Shown piece by piece: positions 23,343 to 33,744 of a DNA stretch of 64,000 nucleotides. Position numbers and translations under genes: made by a program. This DNA comes from Scleroderma bovista. Its lineage: Eukaryota; Basidiomycota; Agaricomycetes; Boletales; Sclerodermataceae. The notes under the pieces are model-generated. The model saw nothing but the letters and a program-made list of their open reading frames with translations. It was not told the DNA's origin and did no database searches. Position 1 is the stretch's first letter. Each line of letters begins with the position of its first letter. Location of the stretch: assembly GCA_037178675.1 (NCBI GenBank), contig JAYMGJ010000196.1, positions 1-64,000 on the forward strand, read 5' to 3'.

Positions 23343-25054
23343 TTAAACCAAAGACTTAAACTGAAGAACCTCAGCTGCACTGATTGTGTATCGTACCCAC
23401 CCCGAAGTCTTGTCACCGCGAACTATCTCGTAAACATCGTGTAAGGGCTTGGAACGCACAATGGAATCACAGCCGATGGCTTGGCACCCTGACACCCGCG
23501 CCTTTGGATGATTACCGTTAGGGTCAGCTTTCGATCTTGACCAAGGACCAATGGCCCCACATTGAGGGCACGACATGGGCAAAGCAGTACCCCATGGTCG
23601 CCTATGACTATGATACCAAGAATATCGGTAACCGACCATGGAAGGACCAACCGCGACTTGGGGAGATACTGTCCTCGGTGTCACCAAGTTTATGTAGAAC
23701 AGTACCACGTCGGTGTGCATGCGAAGTTCCGGTGCACCGTCGAGGAGGTTGTGAAGAACCTCCTTGAATGGATGTCCTTGAATCAGGACTTGGACGCAAT
23801 ACGTCATGATGAATACTTTGAGCATGGCACTCAGGAAGTTCGGGGCGGTAAATGCAATAGTGTATTCCGGTTGGAGACTTGCAGTTACTGTCAATAAAAT
23901 TCTCCAATACTTAAAGAAAGGTCACATACCATGCGATTGTCTGTTTCATTGCCAGAAACGAGACCTGGAAAGTCACCAATGGCCCACAGGTCAGCATGAA
24001 TAGGGTGGACCCATGCACCACCCTCTCAAGCGATGGTCTGAACAGGCATTTCATGAACTGAAAACCGATGAGCAACGTCTCGCATTCTGTTTCCATACGC
24101 ACCTCCTTGACCTCCATTGACACATCATGGCCTTGTGCACACCTCCCTGCAAACAGGTCACCGCGGGTGATCTCGCTGTGGGCCGTCACGAAAACTAATT
24201 TGCGCTGGAACTTGCATGCAGCTAGCCTCGTGCCCAGCATCTCCCTTCTCGCCTTCCACCTACCGAGCTTGACATCTGTTCCGAAGTCAAACGTCTCTTG
24301 CACGTACTCCAGCACATCTTTCTTGTGGTAATCCTCAAGGGCTGTCTTGAGAAGAAGAGGCAGACACCCGGAAGTGTCCATCCCTACGCAAACCAGATGG
24401 AGGATAAGCGTCGAGTCCGCACGGACTTGCGATTTTGACGCCCTTTCGCAGATGCCTGCAACAATGGTGGGTTTGTCCAGCACACTAATTTCCTTCCCAT
24501 GTACCATGCGTGTGAATGCCTTGGCTTGATATCAACTTGATTCAGAATAAATAAACGATGACTCACAAAATAAGGGGATAGTTTGCGCTTTGCAGCGCAG
24601 CCCTTCAGCTCGTGACAACCAAGACACAGGAAATCAATGTCTGCAGCACAGACTTTGGATGCGAGTTGCTGTGAGACTCCTAGGCAATGGTCGCAGACCA
24701 CGTGCAGATAGGACTCTGAGACACAACAAAATAAGAACTTGCCGCCGTCATGACATAGATAACAGTACTGCATGTGTTCCTGTTAGTATAGACGTGACGA
24801 TGGAAGTGTATGTTACACACTCTATTGGTTGGCCCTTCTTCAAGTGTTTGCCAGTCAGCGTGCACAAGTTCCAAGGTACCATTGAGCCTCTGAGCCGGAG
24901 ACGAGGGGACAGATGTCAGCGAGCTAAGTGACCCACTGGATTCCACAGACACACCTCTGGTGTTCCTGGTATTGGAACGGGTAGCACGGGTACATTGTAC
25001 ATGCGGAGCAATCCCAGAAGATACTCTTCCTGCTGTCTGCTTGATTCTGGCCAT
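23343..25054 (-). CDS. PHD-like zinc-finger protein with histone H3-tail-like N-terminus
   Basis: Unnamed Agaricomycete family, intact here. The start ATG at 25054 gives MARIKQTAGRVSSG; residues 2-8 ARIKQTA match the H3 N-terminus ARTKQTA at six of seven positions. Next comes a Ser/Thr-rich linker ending PTNR, an intron (about 54 bases), then a Cys-rich module CYLCHDGG..FCC..HVVCDHC..FLCLGCH that fits a PHD-type zinc finger. Another intron follows, then a conserved domain: ADSTLILHLVCVGMDTSG, KLVFVTAHSEITRGDLF and STLFMLTCGPLV. The C-terminal part has GYRYSWYHSHRRPWGTALP and two CxxC pairs (CPQCG, later CQAIGCD), perhaps another zinc site. It ends FKSLV at 23343. Location and function are not known; nuclear, chromatin-linked action is an inference from the N-terminus and PHD-like module. 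It lies between two direct repeats of about 0.5 kb. Confidence 0.72.
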
Positions 25055-25095
25055 GGCCTGGAAGTCACCCGCTATAGAACCTGAAATAAAGCAAC

Positions 25096-25893
25096 TTATG
25101 TAAAACGAATACACAAGTACAAGCAACGGCAAACCAAATAGTATAGGTGGCTTCGGAAGCAACCATTGCTCACTGGAAGTCGTTCGCAGACATCTGTCAC
25201 CCATTCCAGCAAAGCTGGTGAATTTACGTTGGGTTCCTTGGCTACTGGAATCTGTTGGTTGACGTCTGTTGCCCGTTCCTGGTGACCGTCGGGTCTCTTG
25301 GCTACTGGAATTTGTTGGCTGACGTCTGTCGCCCGTTTCAGTGCCAGGTGATTAACTACTCTTTGCAAATATTTTTGGAGGCTGAGCTCTTCTGTGGTGT
25401 ACGTCCACCATTGCAGCCCCCTTGGCACCTCTTGCAGCTCCTGCAATGTCTCTGGCGTCTCATATGGCGTATTTGGCATGCGAGATAAGTCTTCTTCACC
25501 TGGCATTGCCGCTGCAACGTTAACGCCTTCCCAGCTGATCGACTTTCCATCTACCACTGCCAATGCAACGACAACGACGATGACGATGACACCACCAACG
25601 TGAACCATCGTCATCTCCACCACAAGCATACTACCACTTCCAGCATCGATGATAACGACCTCACCACCAGACGACGACCAGCCCTCAGACTCTACAAGTG
25701 TCAACTCCTGATGTGACAGAAGATCCTCACCTCCATTGTTGGTTCCGCTCCCCACAGTCGGGAATGGTCTTTGAGAACATGGGTGGCAGGTTTGTCCTCT
25801 ACATCTATTCAATGCGCAACCAACGGCACTCTGAGAGGTTCCCCAGTTCGAGATCGACATGTCCGAGAAGCGGGTCGACGCAGCCATCATCAA
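25096..25893 (-). CDS. Hypothetical open frame upstream of the H3-mimic gene
   Basis: A 265-codon open minus-strand frame, just upstream of and co-directional with the H3-mimic gene. It starts inside the right direct repeat, has a hydrophobic run (VGGVIVIVVVVALAVV, a possible membrane segment) and a 20-residue repeat ATDVSQQIPVAK / ATDVNQQIPVAK / VTDVCERLPVSN. I recognise no family, and the repeat composition may keep the frame open by chance. Confidence 0.28.
   Translation of the reverse strand: MMMAASTRFSDMSISNWGTSQSAVGCALNRCRGQTCHPCSQRPFPTVGSGTNNGGEDLLSHQELTLVESEGWSSSGGEVVIIDAGSGSMLVVEMTMVHVGGVIVIVVVVALAVVDGKSISWEGVNVAAAMPGEEDLSRMPNTPYETPETLQELQEVPRGLQWWTYTTEELSLQKYLQRVVNHLALKRATDVSQQIPVAKRPDGHQERATDVNQQIPVAKEPNVNSPALLEWVTDVCERLPVSNGCFRSHLYYLVCRCLYLCIRFT
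25176..25345. repeat. 60-base tandem repeat, about 2.8 copies
   Basis: GGGTTCCTTGGCTACTGGAA at 25231 and GGGTCTCTTGGCTACTGGAA at 25291 start two similar 60-base units; a diverged third lies at about 25176-25230. The length is a multiple of three and in the minus-strand frame gives a 20-residue repeat. Confidence 0.75.
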
Positions 25894-26290
25894 TTCCCAG
25901 GTGGTGCTCCTCGTTCATTGAGGTCACCCCATGCCCAACCCTCTACCTCATAACCTCCCCTCCTCCCTGTGGTTCTGGTAAGTCAACTATACCATCACCG
26001 TGAAGCAGGCCTACGTGCCCGTCATCGATTTCAAGTTGGTCCCATTTTCATGTAGTGTTACGTTACTGGTTTACAAATTGGTAGGTGTCTCGCGCACACT
26101 GCAATGGCAGCATTCTCACGTATCGTGAAACAGGAAGGATCAATCCCAATGGCCTGGGAAGTGAAATAAAATGAGAGAACTGCAGGGCTGGGAGTGCAGT
26201 GGTAAGGTGAGCATGGCGGTTGTGATCCTTACCTTGATATGAGGGGTTGAAGTAACATTAATTAACCATGGGTAACTAGGGCTTTGGATG
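25808..26290. repeat. Direct repeat, right copy
   Basis: Right partner of 21896-22505, same orientation and same order of blocks, ending GGTAACTAGGG. It lacks several short segments found in the left copy. After the repeat the two flanks are unrelated. Confidence 0.85.
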
Positions 26291-26806
26291 TGGTGAGTGA
26301 CGGTTCGTGGGTGACCTTCACGGATGGCATAGATAAACTCGGCTCGTGGATCTGATGGATCTGATGGATAGATGAGTTCCCACCTCATAATTGCTAATCT
26401 TGATGCATTTTTAGTCTCAGATTTGATCCATTGGTTATGGATCAATCTCGATGGTCCTGTAGATATCGATGGCTCGAATCAGTCAGTATTTGGTGAGTTT
26501 TCTTTCACCCTCTTCGGTTCATGGCTAATAGTTGCATACTTGACCCGCCTTCTAAAGAGTAGACCAGGAGATGGTACACAGGATCAAAGGGGGCTGATAT
26601 GACTGAGGGGGGCAATGGTGGCATCTCCATAGGGCTTTGAATTAATGTTCAACATTCTGGCTGATATTAGCTGTAATGTATCAGTGCCAATTGAAGCTAT
26701 GAGCCATTGCGCATGGGCAGTTGGGGAGAAGGTAAGAATATGAAGATTAAACGAACTCAGGAGCTACATTCCAGTTGCATTAAATCCTGACAATATGATA
26801 CCTGCC
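26291..26806. other. No recognised gene
   Basis: About 0.5 kb between the right direct repeat and the end of the FunK1 gene. A short plus frame (ANLDAFLVSDLIHWLW) is open but unsupported. Confidence 0.4.
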
Positions 26807-29280
26807 CTAGTCATCGGCGAGCCTTGCCTTCTTACGCTCCCTTTCAACCTCTTCCACTAATTGACATATATGCTTAGACTGAAAGACAACCACCTTATCC
26901 GCCCCTTCCGCAACATCATACTTCATTTCCGTGAGTTCTTGGGGTACAGCCTTGTTGTCCGTGGACCAAGTCTCGAATTTCAAGTAGTACGCTAAGCGGT
27001 CAATAATGTACTGGTGGTCTTGGAGTCTGTGGATGGATTGCTGGTGATGAAATGCCGAGAGCTTTTCCACGTGGTCTCGCATAGGGTCACCCTCTTTGAG
27101 ACCAGTAGCATACTCTACAACCCACTTGTCTGTCGGCAAAGGTTCCCAGTAGAGCACCCGAAACAGATCTGCCAAGTCCTTCAGCAGCTGATGGAGCAAT
27201 GGCTGGTTAGGGAAGAGGATGGGCTCCTTGTTGCTGTTGCAGTCGGTGGCGGGATTGTCAGGGTCATTTGATGGGAGGCTGGGAGATATTAGCCCATCAG
27301 ATGAAGTAGTGGAAGTGTCATTGGATATAGTGTCATGTGATGTTGGGGTATGCGGCAGGAAGTCAGAAGTCCCCTTGAATACAATCTGCGACAGAAGTAC
27401 GCTACGTTTCTCTTGCCCTCCTAACTCGAAAGTTCGCCGAATGAACTCACTGTGTGCCTCAATGGATAGTGACGATTGGCAATACATGAGGACTGTCCAT
27501 AGTAAGACCCAAAATGAAGACTCCAGATCGTCCTGAAATGTATGTGTTGCGCCCCTGTTCTCAATGAGGTGTGCAGACATGAATTGCCAGGTACCCTGCC
27601 ACAGTTTGTCAGCGACAACCATGGCGGAAAAGAAGTATCGTGTACTGTGCACGTAACCTGATGAGGGGTGACTACTCGGATGGGCTTCGCCATGTCCCAG
27701 TCGATCAGATAACCACAGCCCTCGAAAATTATGATGTTGCCGGGACTAAGGTCCTGATGAAGGAACCCCACTTTATTCGCGCCTTTATGAGCTAGGTATT
27801 GGCAGCATTGAGTCATCCATTTTGGTAATATTATCATAGGACATGGATTGACTCACCGACGACTGCATCATGTACAGCTTGCACCAGTTCACGGGTGCAA
27901 GAGAAGTTAGACAAGGTTTGTCCTACGATGTCTAGGAGATGTCAGGAATGGATATGAGCGGTGATTGCTAGTCGTCGTCATCGACAAGCCCAATCAGCCG
28001 TTGAGAACCGAGATGTTTGCGGGCGTTGCTCAGGCAAAGAGGCCACGTCACCATATGCCAGACACACAGGTACATGGGGAACATTTTGAGTGTTGAGTTC
28101 TGCATAAATCTGACCTTCAGGGAGGATGTCATCGGCCTCGATGCGCCATGAGTCTTTGAAAAAGATGACTCGGTCCCCTGCAAGGTCATATGCACGGGAT
28201 GTACGAGTCCTGCGACAAGCAGGAGTGGTAGGCGAGGCATCACAGCGGGGAAAATAATCGTTGTCAGGCTCCCTCCACCTCCTGGGATACTAGTCTTGAA
28301 CATGGCGATGTCCGAAGACAACTTCAGTTTGCCCCTTGCAAGGGCAGCTTCATCCGTGGGAGCAAGAGACACAGTCATGTCAATGCCATGCAGGGCAGGT
28401 GGCGCTTGTGAGAATCAAGAGAAGAATTCCACGAGTGCCGGGTCGGTGTCGTAGTAGATGGGTTTCGTGACGATGGCACCTTCCCTATCCCATTGGATTA
28501 TGCGCACAAAGTCATACATAATGAATACAGAGAAGCAATGCGTACAAAACTGTGAACTGAGCTGCACCGCAGTATACACTCCAATTTGTCCTAATGTGTT
28601 TATTTTGCTCTGGGTGGATCCGACAAAGGGTTGGTTTGGCTGGGCCTCTTGGTCAGGGTTTTTGGGTGAGAAAAATGGATTATCCCAGGTGTAGCACTTG
28701 AACTCGACGTGCATTTCGATTAGGTTCGAATCACAACCTGTAGGTCGAGGTATGACAGTGCTGGGATAGATGGAGATGTCGGGTTTGATTGTGAATGTAT
28801 ATCCGTTATCCGGGTCTCCTTCTGCATGTGAGTCCACAATGTGGAGGTGTTGGGCAAAAGGCTCTATGGCCTTGATCTTAAGTGGTATGACGGAATCAGA
28901 CGACGGAGAGATTAACCAGAGGGACTACTCACAAATGGCCCATACATACCCAGCTCATCTTTGGTGTCAATGCATGTCCGGAAGGCTCCCTCGCAGAAGC
29001 CCTCAGTTGTTGGTTGGTAGCAGGGGATACGTGAAGTAGGAAGGAATGTACCCAGGAAATCGGGGACAGGCATTGGACCCACTATGCAACCAGTCATTTG
29101 CTGACCAATAGCACTCAGTGTAGGGTCGCGATAACGGGTCAAAGTCGAGAACTGCCTCTCGAGCTGGCTGCTCTTCTTAATAGGAGTAGTGTGCCTCCGA
29201 GGGCCGGTGGTAGCGGGAGCCCCATTTCCTGTAGTTTCTGGGGCAGGCGATCGGTCAAAAACGGGGCTTAGAGGAGCCAT
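26807..29280 (-). pseudogene. Second FunK1 fungal-type kinase, broken by TGA and a frameshift
   Basis: FunK1 kinase on the minus strand. Exon 1 is 29280-28933 (MAPLSPVFDRSPAPE to GMYGPF); exon 2 starts at 28876 and reads IKAIEPFAQHLHIVDSHAEG, then YTFTIKPDISIYPS and IYYDTDPALVEFFS. TGA at 28415-28417 follows, and the same frame goes on FSQAPPALHGIDMTVSLAPT. Near 28270-28285 the coding frame shifts by one to REPDNDYFPRCDAS, then DRVIFFKDSWRIEADDILPE. Later exons are better kept: AHKGANKVGFLHQDLSPGN (HQD in place of HRD), FEGCGYLIDWDMAKPI, and after an intron GTWQFMSAHLIENRG, FQDDLESSFWVLLWTVLMYC, ending KKARLADD at 26807. With both lesions it cannot make a full kinase. It is a different subfamily from the one at 2170. 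Confidence 0.8.
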
Positions 29281-30396
29281 GTTGAGGTTGAATGTTGAAC
29301 AGTGGCTGGTGTGAAATTGTATGACAGGGAGATCACCAAGTTTATGTATGTCAACAGCATGGATTAATGGCAGCAATAGAGTGGTGGCTATGTACTAACT
29401 TTTGGACGAATGCCAATTGTCTCATTCAGGCTATACATACCAACCAGAACAATAGCGCCGTCGACATAGACGGCAGGCACCTTGTTTACGGAGCATGTAC
29501 ATGTGAAAACACCACTGTCCGGTTGCTGTCCGGCTCCACATCAACCACATCATGCTATCACGTCCAAGGTAAGCCTCTTTGATCTTTCCCGTTCGACTGA
29601 CGTTTACAGTTGCGAATTTAAATCTTCCACGTCGACGTTTAGGTCCAGTGACCTTAGTACAGTGGCTTTGCAGGTGGTCTGGACTTAGAGATACATACTG
29701 GTAAGTCATGCCATTGCTGGTACCATTAAGAAAACTCATGCCAATCCCCACCACTTCCCTGTCACACCTGCTCATCTGTATCCTTATAGCATCCGTACAG
29801 CGCGAACACCTGCAAACTCTCATGCTGTACACCATCACAGACATGGCTTGATGAGGGGACAATGCCAACAACGACAGGCTACAGCAATAGTGGCGGTGGT
29901 GATGGCAAGACATGACATCAGTGACTCAGATGTTGATGTGACAGAAATGACGACAGAAATGGTGACACATGGTGGCAGCGATGATGACGACGAGATGGTG
30001 CGCATGGCCAGTGCCTTGGTGGCAAATTGTTGACGACAATGATGATGGCGAGAGGAGGACTGATGCATGTGCCAGCTGATGTGGCGACAATGATGATGAT
30101 GAGGGGGGCAGATGTGCGTCAAGCAGAAAATGATCGTGAGGTGACACGAAGGAATCATGAACAGGACACACGACGGCAGGAAAAGGTATGCTACCGAGGT
30201 GAAATTCACGCCAGTCAGAGCTTGCATGTTGCAGGTATGCTTCGATGGCATCAGCAGTTCAACACCAGCATCCTGGCCTTAAAGGATGAAGGCAGAGAAG
30301 ACCTCAGTCCTTCGAACAGTGATCGGACGATATGTATGGCATGCAACACATCGAAACCATGTATGCAACTTGAAGAGATAGGGGACAAGATAGGGG
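29281..30396. other. No recognised gene; GATGATG-rich low-complexity patch
   Basis: About 1.1 kb. From 29840 to 30130 the plus strand is rich in ATG/GAT/GAC triplets, which keeps several frames open on both strands. I see no family match. Confidence 0.4.
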
Positions 30397-30663
30397 ATGA
30401 TAATGACAATGACCTCAGCTAGTGCAAATTTCCTTCTCCACTGCATTGTAGACATCGGATCAGACGACACACCTTTCAACATGTACATTACCCTATCACG
30501 AAGCCACAGGAAAGGCACCGACGACAAATTGTTTACGCAACATCCCAGTGAATATCTATGCAACGAAGACCATTGTCTCGTGAACATGGACCAAAAAACA
30601 AGACTACAATGGGAATTGTTTAAAGTATCTGCAGGTTCTGGAGACGGACAGACTTCATGTTAA
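30397..30663 (+). pseudogene. PIF1-like helicase C-terminal tip, probably from a Helitron
   Basis: The run TPFNMYITLSRSHRKGTD followed by DKLFTQHPSEYLCNEDH matches the C-terminal part of PIF1-type helicases of Agaricomycete Helitrons: YITLSRS is helicase motif VI (usually YVALSRS) and the HPSEYL..ED segment is the usual tail. About ten residues between the two parts are missing. No upstream Walker motifs are in the window. Likely a captured or decayed 3' piece. Confidence 0.6.
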
Positions 30664-30913
30664 TTTATAGTTGTATTGCTTCCTCACAATAGGCACCACT
30701 CGCTGCTCTTGTGACTTTTCATGCAGACAATTCTTGTCAGTTGTTCTCTGGCCGTGTGTCTGTCTTCACTATGTATTCAACTTTTGTGTATCATTTCTCA
30801 GAGTTGTCGTGTCTAGAAGCAAGGAATGCGCCAAGGAATTGTCCTGTAAGTTGTCAAGTCATGACATGCTGGCCAGACCACTCAACCCACATTCCCATCT
30901 GTAGCAACAAAAC

Positions 30914-31357
30914 TGGGGCAACAGCAACGGGGTAGCGCAAGCGTACCTTGATTAGCTAGTAGCTGGTTCTTGAAGTTGAGTTGTTTTGAAGTAGCGAGTA
31001 ATGAGAGAACAGTTGAACTGTATTGAACTAAGGAACTACAGGGAATCCTACAAGGTATATATACCTGTGGTACATGGTCTGTGCGTAGATAAGTATTATT
31101 CTAGCCTATTTCACCATATTCCCATATGTAGTAGGTGCAGTTTCCATAAACGTAGTTATCTGGAAACGTGCCTGTAACGTGCATCAGCATGTGTTATACA
31201 CGTGCCTTGCATGTGATAGTTCCGGCCATCTTGTGGAGCCGGTCATGTGATCTACCGGTATTCCGGTTGACACTACTCCGAATCACATGTAACTGTGATC
31301 TCTGGAAATCTCCAAGATTAGATTAAGATAAGATATAATCATACTTTCTTGTCAACA
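30914..31357 (-). repeat. Probable solo or 3' LTR, copia-like
   Basis: Noncoding, about 0.44 kb, with TG..CA ends on the plus strand (TGGGGCAACAGC to CTTGTCAACA; on the minus strand it starts TGTTGACAAGAAAG). A TATATATA lies at about 31056. To the right, read on the minus strand, GTGGATGG precedes TGTTGACA like a polypurine tract. I found no target-site duplication, so the ends are tentative. Confidence 0.4.
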
Positions 31358-31990
31358 CCATCCACAAATGTATCAGTGCTGAGGATATAACCCAACAGAA
31401 CCATATCACGATTTTGACCCAGTAACAAACTCACTTGCGCAGAAAAACTGCGGTTGCGGTGAATACACTTTAACTAGTACTAAGTATAGTAGGGCCCCCT
31501 GTGGCCGGAAGCCACGCTCCTGCGAGCGCACGAATGCCCCACCAGCCAGGACTTAAGGTCCCCCGGTGGCCCGCTTCGTTCCTGCCACACGTTTTAGACG
31601 TGCCGCTCAGACATGGTGGGGGGGGGGGCTATGTGCTAAGATAATGCAGCTGTCCATACGAACACGGGCGAAAGCCAGGCGATGCAAGGTACTACTAGGT
31701 GGCATGTGAGCATTCGCATGGGCTGTGCTGCAAGGGATGAGGGTGGTGTGCCTGAGTGCAGTGGTCGTGCAGTGCGCTTGCTGTAAGGCTGTTTGCATGC
31801 GTGTGGTTAACTCCTGATATCTCCCTCATTCTTTGGCACTAGATTATACAGCAGATCGACATGTTCCTTAAAGGGTCATGTGTAAATGGTTGCTGGCTCT
31901 GATGACTGATAGTCACACCCTCAATGAACACGACCTGTGTTGTATTGAGGGTAGGTGATGGTACAGTAGTAGAGTAGTTAAAGATAATTA
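31358..31990. other. No recognised gene
   Basis: About 0.6 kb, with GC-richer 31490-31800 and a run of 13 G at about 31617. No supported reading frame. Confidence 0.4.
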
Positions 31991-32445
31991 GCTTATGTAA
32001 CGAGCGCCAGCGCTATATATATGGGCGCTTCTGCTTATGTAAGCAGAAGCACTACTATACTAGGACAGACCACCTAGTGGTCAACAGTAAAGGGAGATTA
32101 CTCCCTTTACACCCTCCCCTTAGAGAGTCCGTCCGAGGACTCTTGTAATGAAGCGCGTGAGGTATCTCGCGCAGTAGTAGACGAAAGTCATGTATATTAT
32201 AATAGAGATGGGCAACTAATAAATGTACATCTGATGGGCAAAGGCCCGAGGCGACAAAGGAAACAGAAGAGAAAAACAAAAGGGAAACAAATAAGAAAAA
32301 TGACTGGTTGAGGGTCACGACACCTTTTGTCGAGAGGGTTGTGCCTCTCTGATGATGGTAACACGACCGGTTGGCGATTGTGTCATCACGTCAGGGCGAC
32401 TCTTCGTTCTAGTGAGAGGGTTGCGCCTCTCGGGATGACTCACTC
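31991..32445. other. Hairpin-rich noncoding tract with TATA box
   Basis: Starts with a TATA-like CTATATATATGG (32013-32023), followed by consecutive perfect stem-loops: arms of 11 at 32027-32050, 6 at 32068-32082, 9 at 32088-32109, 7 at 32124-32143, 5 at 32318-32332, and two copies of GAGAGG-loop-CCTCTC at 32332-32349 and 32414-32431. The last is nested in AGTGA/TCACT (32411-32415 with 32440-32444). The position, downstream of the minus-strand ORF at 32458, would suit a retroelement 3' end or LTR. Confidence 0.6.
32013..32023 (+). promoter_or_regulatory. TATA-like box
   Basis: CTATATATATG in a GC-flanked context (AGCGCC..GGCGCT around it). It reads as TATATATA on both strands, so its direction is open. 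Confidence 0.35.
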
Positions 32446-32457
32446 CCCAGGTCAGCC

Positions 32458-33699
32458 CTACATCTGTGATGGACCAGACTGGTTGATGTCCATCTGGTCC
32501 CCCGGAGGGTTCCACGGTGGACCAGGGTCATCATCGCCCCAGGAGTCCTCGCCGAAGCTGTCATATTCCTCCTCTTCATCGGAGGGCAGCGTCTTGCACC
32601 GACTGCGACGCTTCTTTTTTGCTTTGGGGGCCAAGTACCCCACCACTACATTGATTCCCAGGAGGGAGAGGGTGTCACCAGGATGAGACTCTATGTCTCG
32701 AAAGTCGGTCGGCCTCTCCGCTTGTTCCACCCTGTCTTTGTAATATTCGAGGGACCGCTCAAGTCCCTCCAGGGCAGTCTCTGCAACTGCGAGCTCCGAG
32801 CTTATTTCGACGTCGGGCTCTCATCCAGCTGCATCGTCCTGCAGCGCCGCTACCACCCACTCATGCAGGTCATCAGCTTCTTGGAAGCTAAAGCCATTCT
32901 GGGCGAGGTGCCCAGCGATCGTGAATGGGGACAGCGCTTTATTGGTCGATTCAGACCAAGGGGATGTGCGACCTGGCACGATTATCCACCCCTCTCACTT
33001 GATGATAGCTCTGTACCATCCCAGGACCGCAAACAGCCGTGCAAAGCTGCGGCGCCAACCATTACGGTTGGAATCATACTGGAAACGAGGGGCAAAGTAC
33101 CCCTCGAGGATGAATCCTCTGAGCCTCCGATCAGTCGGGGGCTCTTGGTGCTTGGGGTCAGTCTTTTTATGAACCCCAGCAAATTTCTTTGTGCAGCCGG
33201 CGCGACTCAGACAGTGGATGAAGTTGCGCCATTCGGCAATCTCGTCTCCCCAGCTGGGAGCTCCCTTTGGCAGTCCGTCGTGCTGGTGGGTGGTGCGATT
33301 CCTCCATGTTAGGATCAACGGAGGTATGGTTGTTGGCAGAGATTGCCGGCTGGAGGACATCACTCCGAATGAGCGAGTGCGCGCTCTGGCAGGGGCCGGC
33401 GCTGACGACAACGAGGCGGCAGGGGGTCGTGCCACCTCAGGAGCAGGAGGGAGTGATGAAGTGGTGGGTGGTTGTGCCACCGCAGGGGCAGACAGTAGTG
33501 ACAACGAGGCGGCAGGGGGTTGCACTGCCTCAGGGGTGGAAGGAGGAGGTTGGGATGTGGCCTCCGAGGGTTGTTCTCCTTCTGTATGGCCGTTTCCTCG
33601 CTCAGCCCGTTTCGCCTGCTTGTATCCCTTGCGCTTGCTCTTTCCACGAGCCGAAGCCCATGCGGGGGGGTGCCAGTGCTTGAACGCGTGACTCATCAC
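32458..33699 (-). pseudogene. Extra ORF behind gypsy pol, two in-frame TGA codons
   Basis: 414-codon frame on the minus strand, open except for TGA at 32995-32997 and at 32821-32823. It starts MMSHAFKHWHPPAWASARGK, continues with a basic stretch and a Pro/Ala-rich linker with repeated QPPAASLS-like units, then GAPSWGDEIAEWRNFIHCLS, FILEGYFAPRFQYDSNRNGW and LFAVLGWYRAIIK. After the first stop it reads EGWIIVPGRTSPWSESTNKA; after the second a likely coiled coil (AVAETALEGLERSLEYYKDR) and a Lys/Arg then Asp/Glu-rich end. I do not recognise the family. Before insertion of LTR-like copy C it would have lain directly downstream of the gypsy pol in the same direction, so it may be an accessory ORF of that element, or an unrelated gene. 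Confidence 0.5.
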
Positions 33700-33744
33700 G
33701 CTATTTTTGAGGGGCTTGGCCCTCGTACGACGGTCTGTATCCGC

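Noticed and set aside
28700..28745. GGTTCGAATC resembling a tRNA B box
   Set aside because: It lies in a FunK1 exon in the coding frame, and no matching A box or cloverleaf can be formed around it.
29840..30250. Open frames on both strands in the GATGATG-rich patch
   Set aside because: Triplet-like low complexity keeps all frames open; no family features.
31614..31628. Poly-G run (also at 59050-59061)
   Set aside because: Simple homopolymer; no telomere-like or other structure around it.
31895..32400. Possible hammerhead ribozyme around CTGATGA at about 31898 and 32346
   Set aside because: No GAAA box and third stem at fitting distance on either strand.
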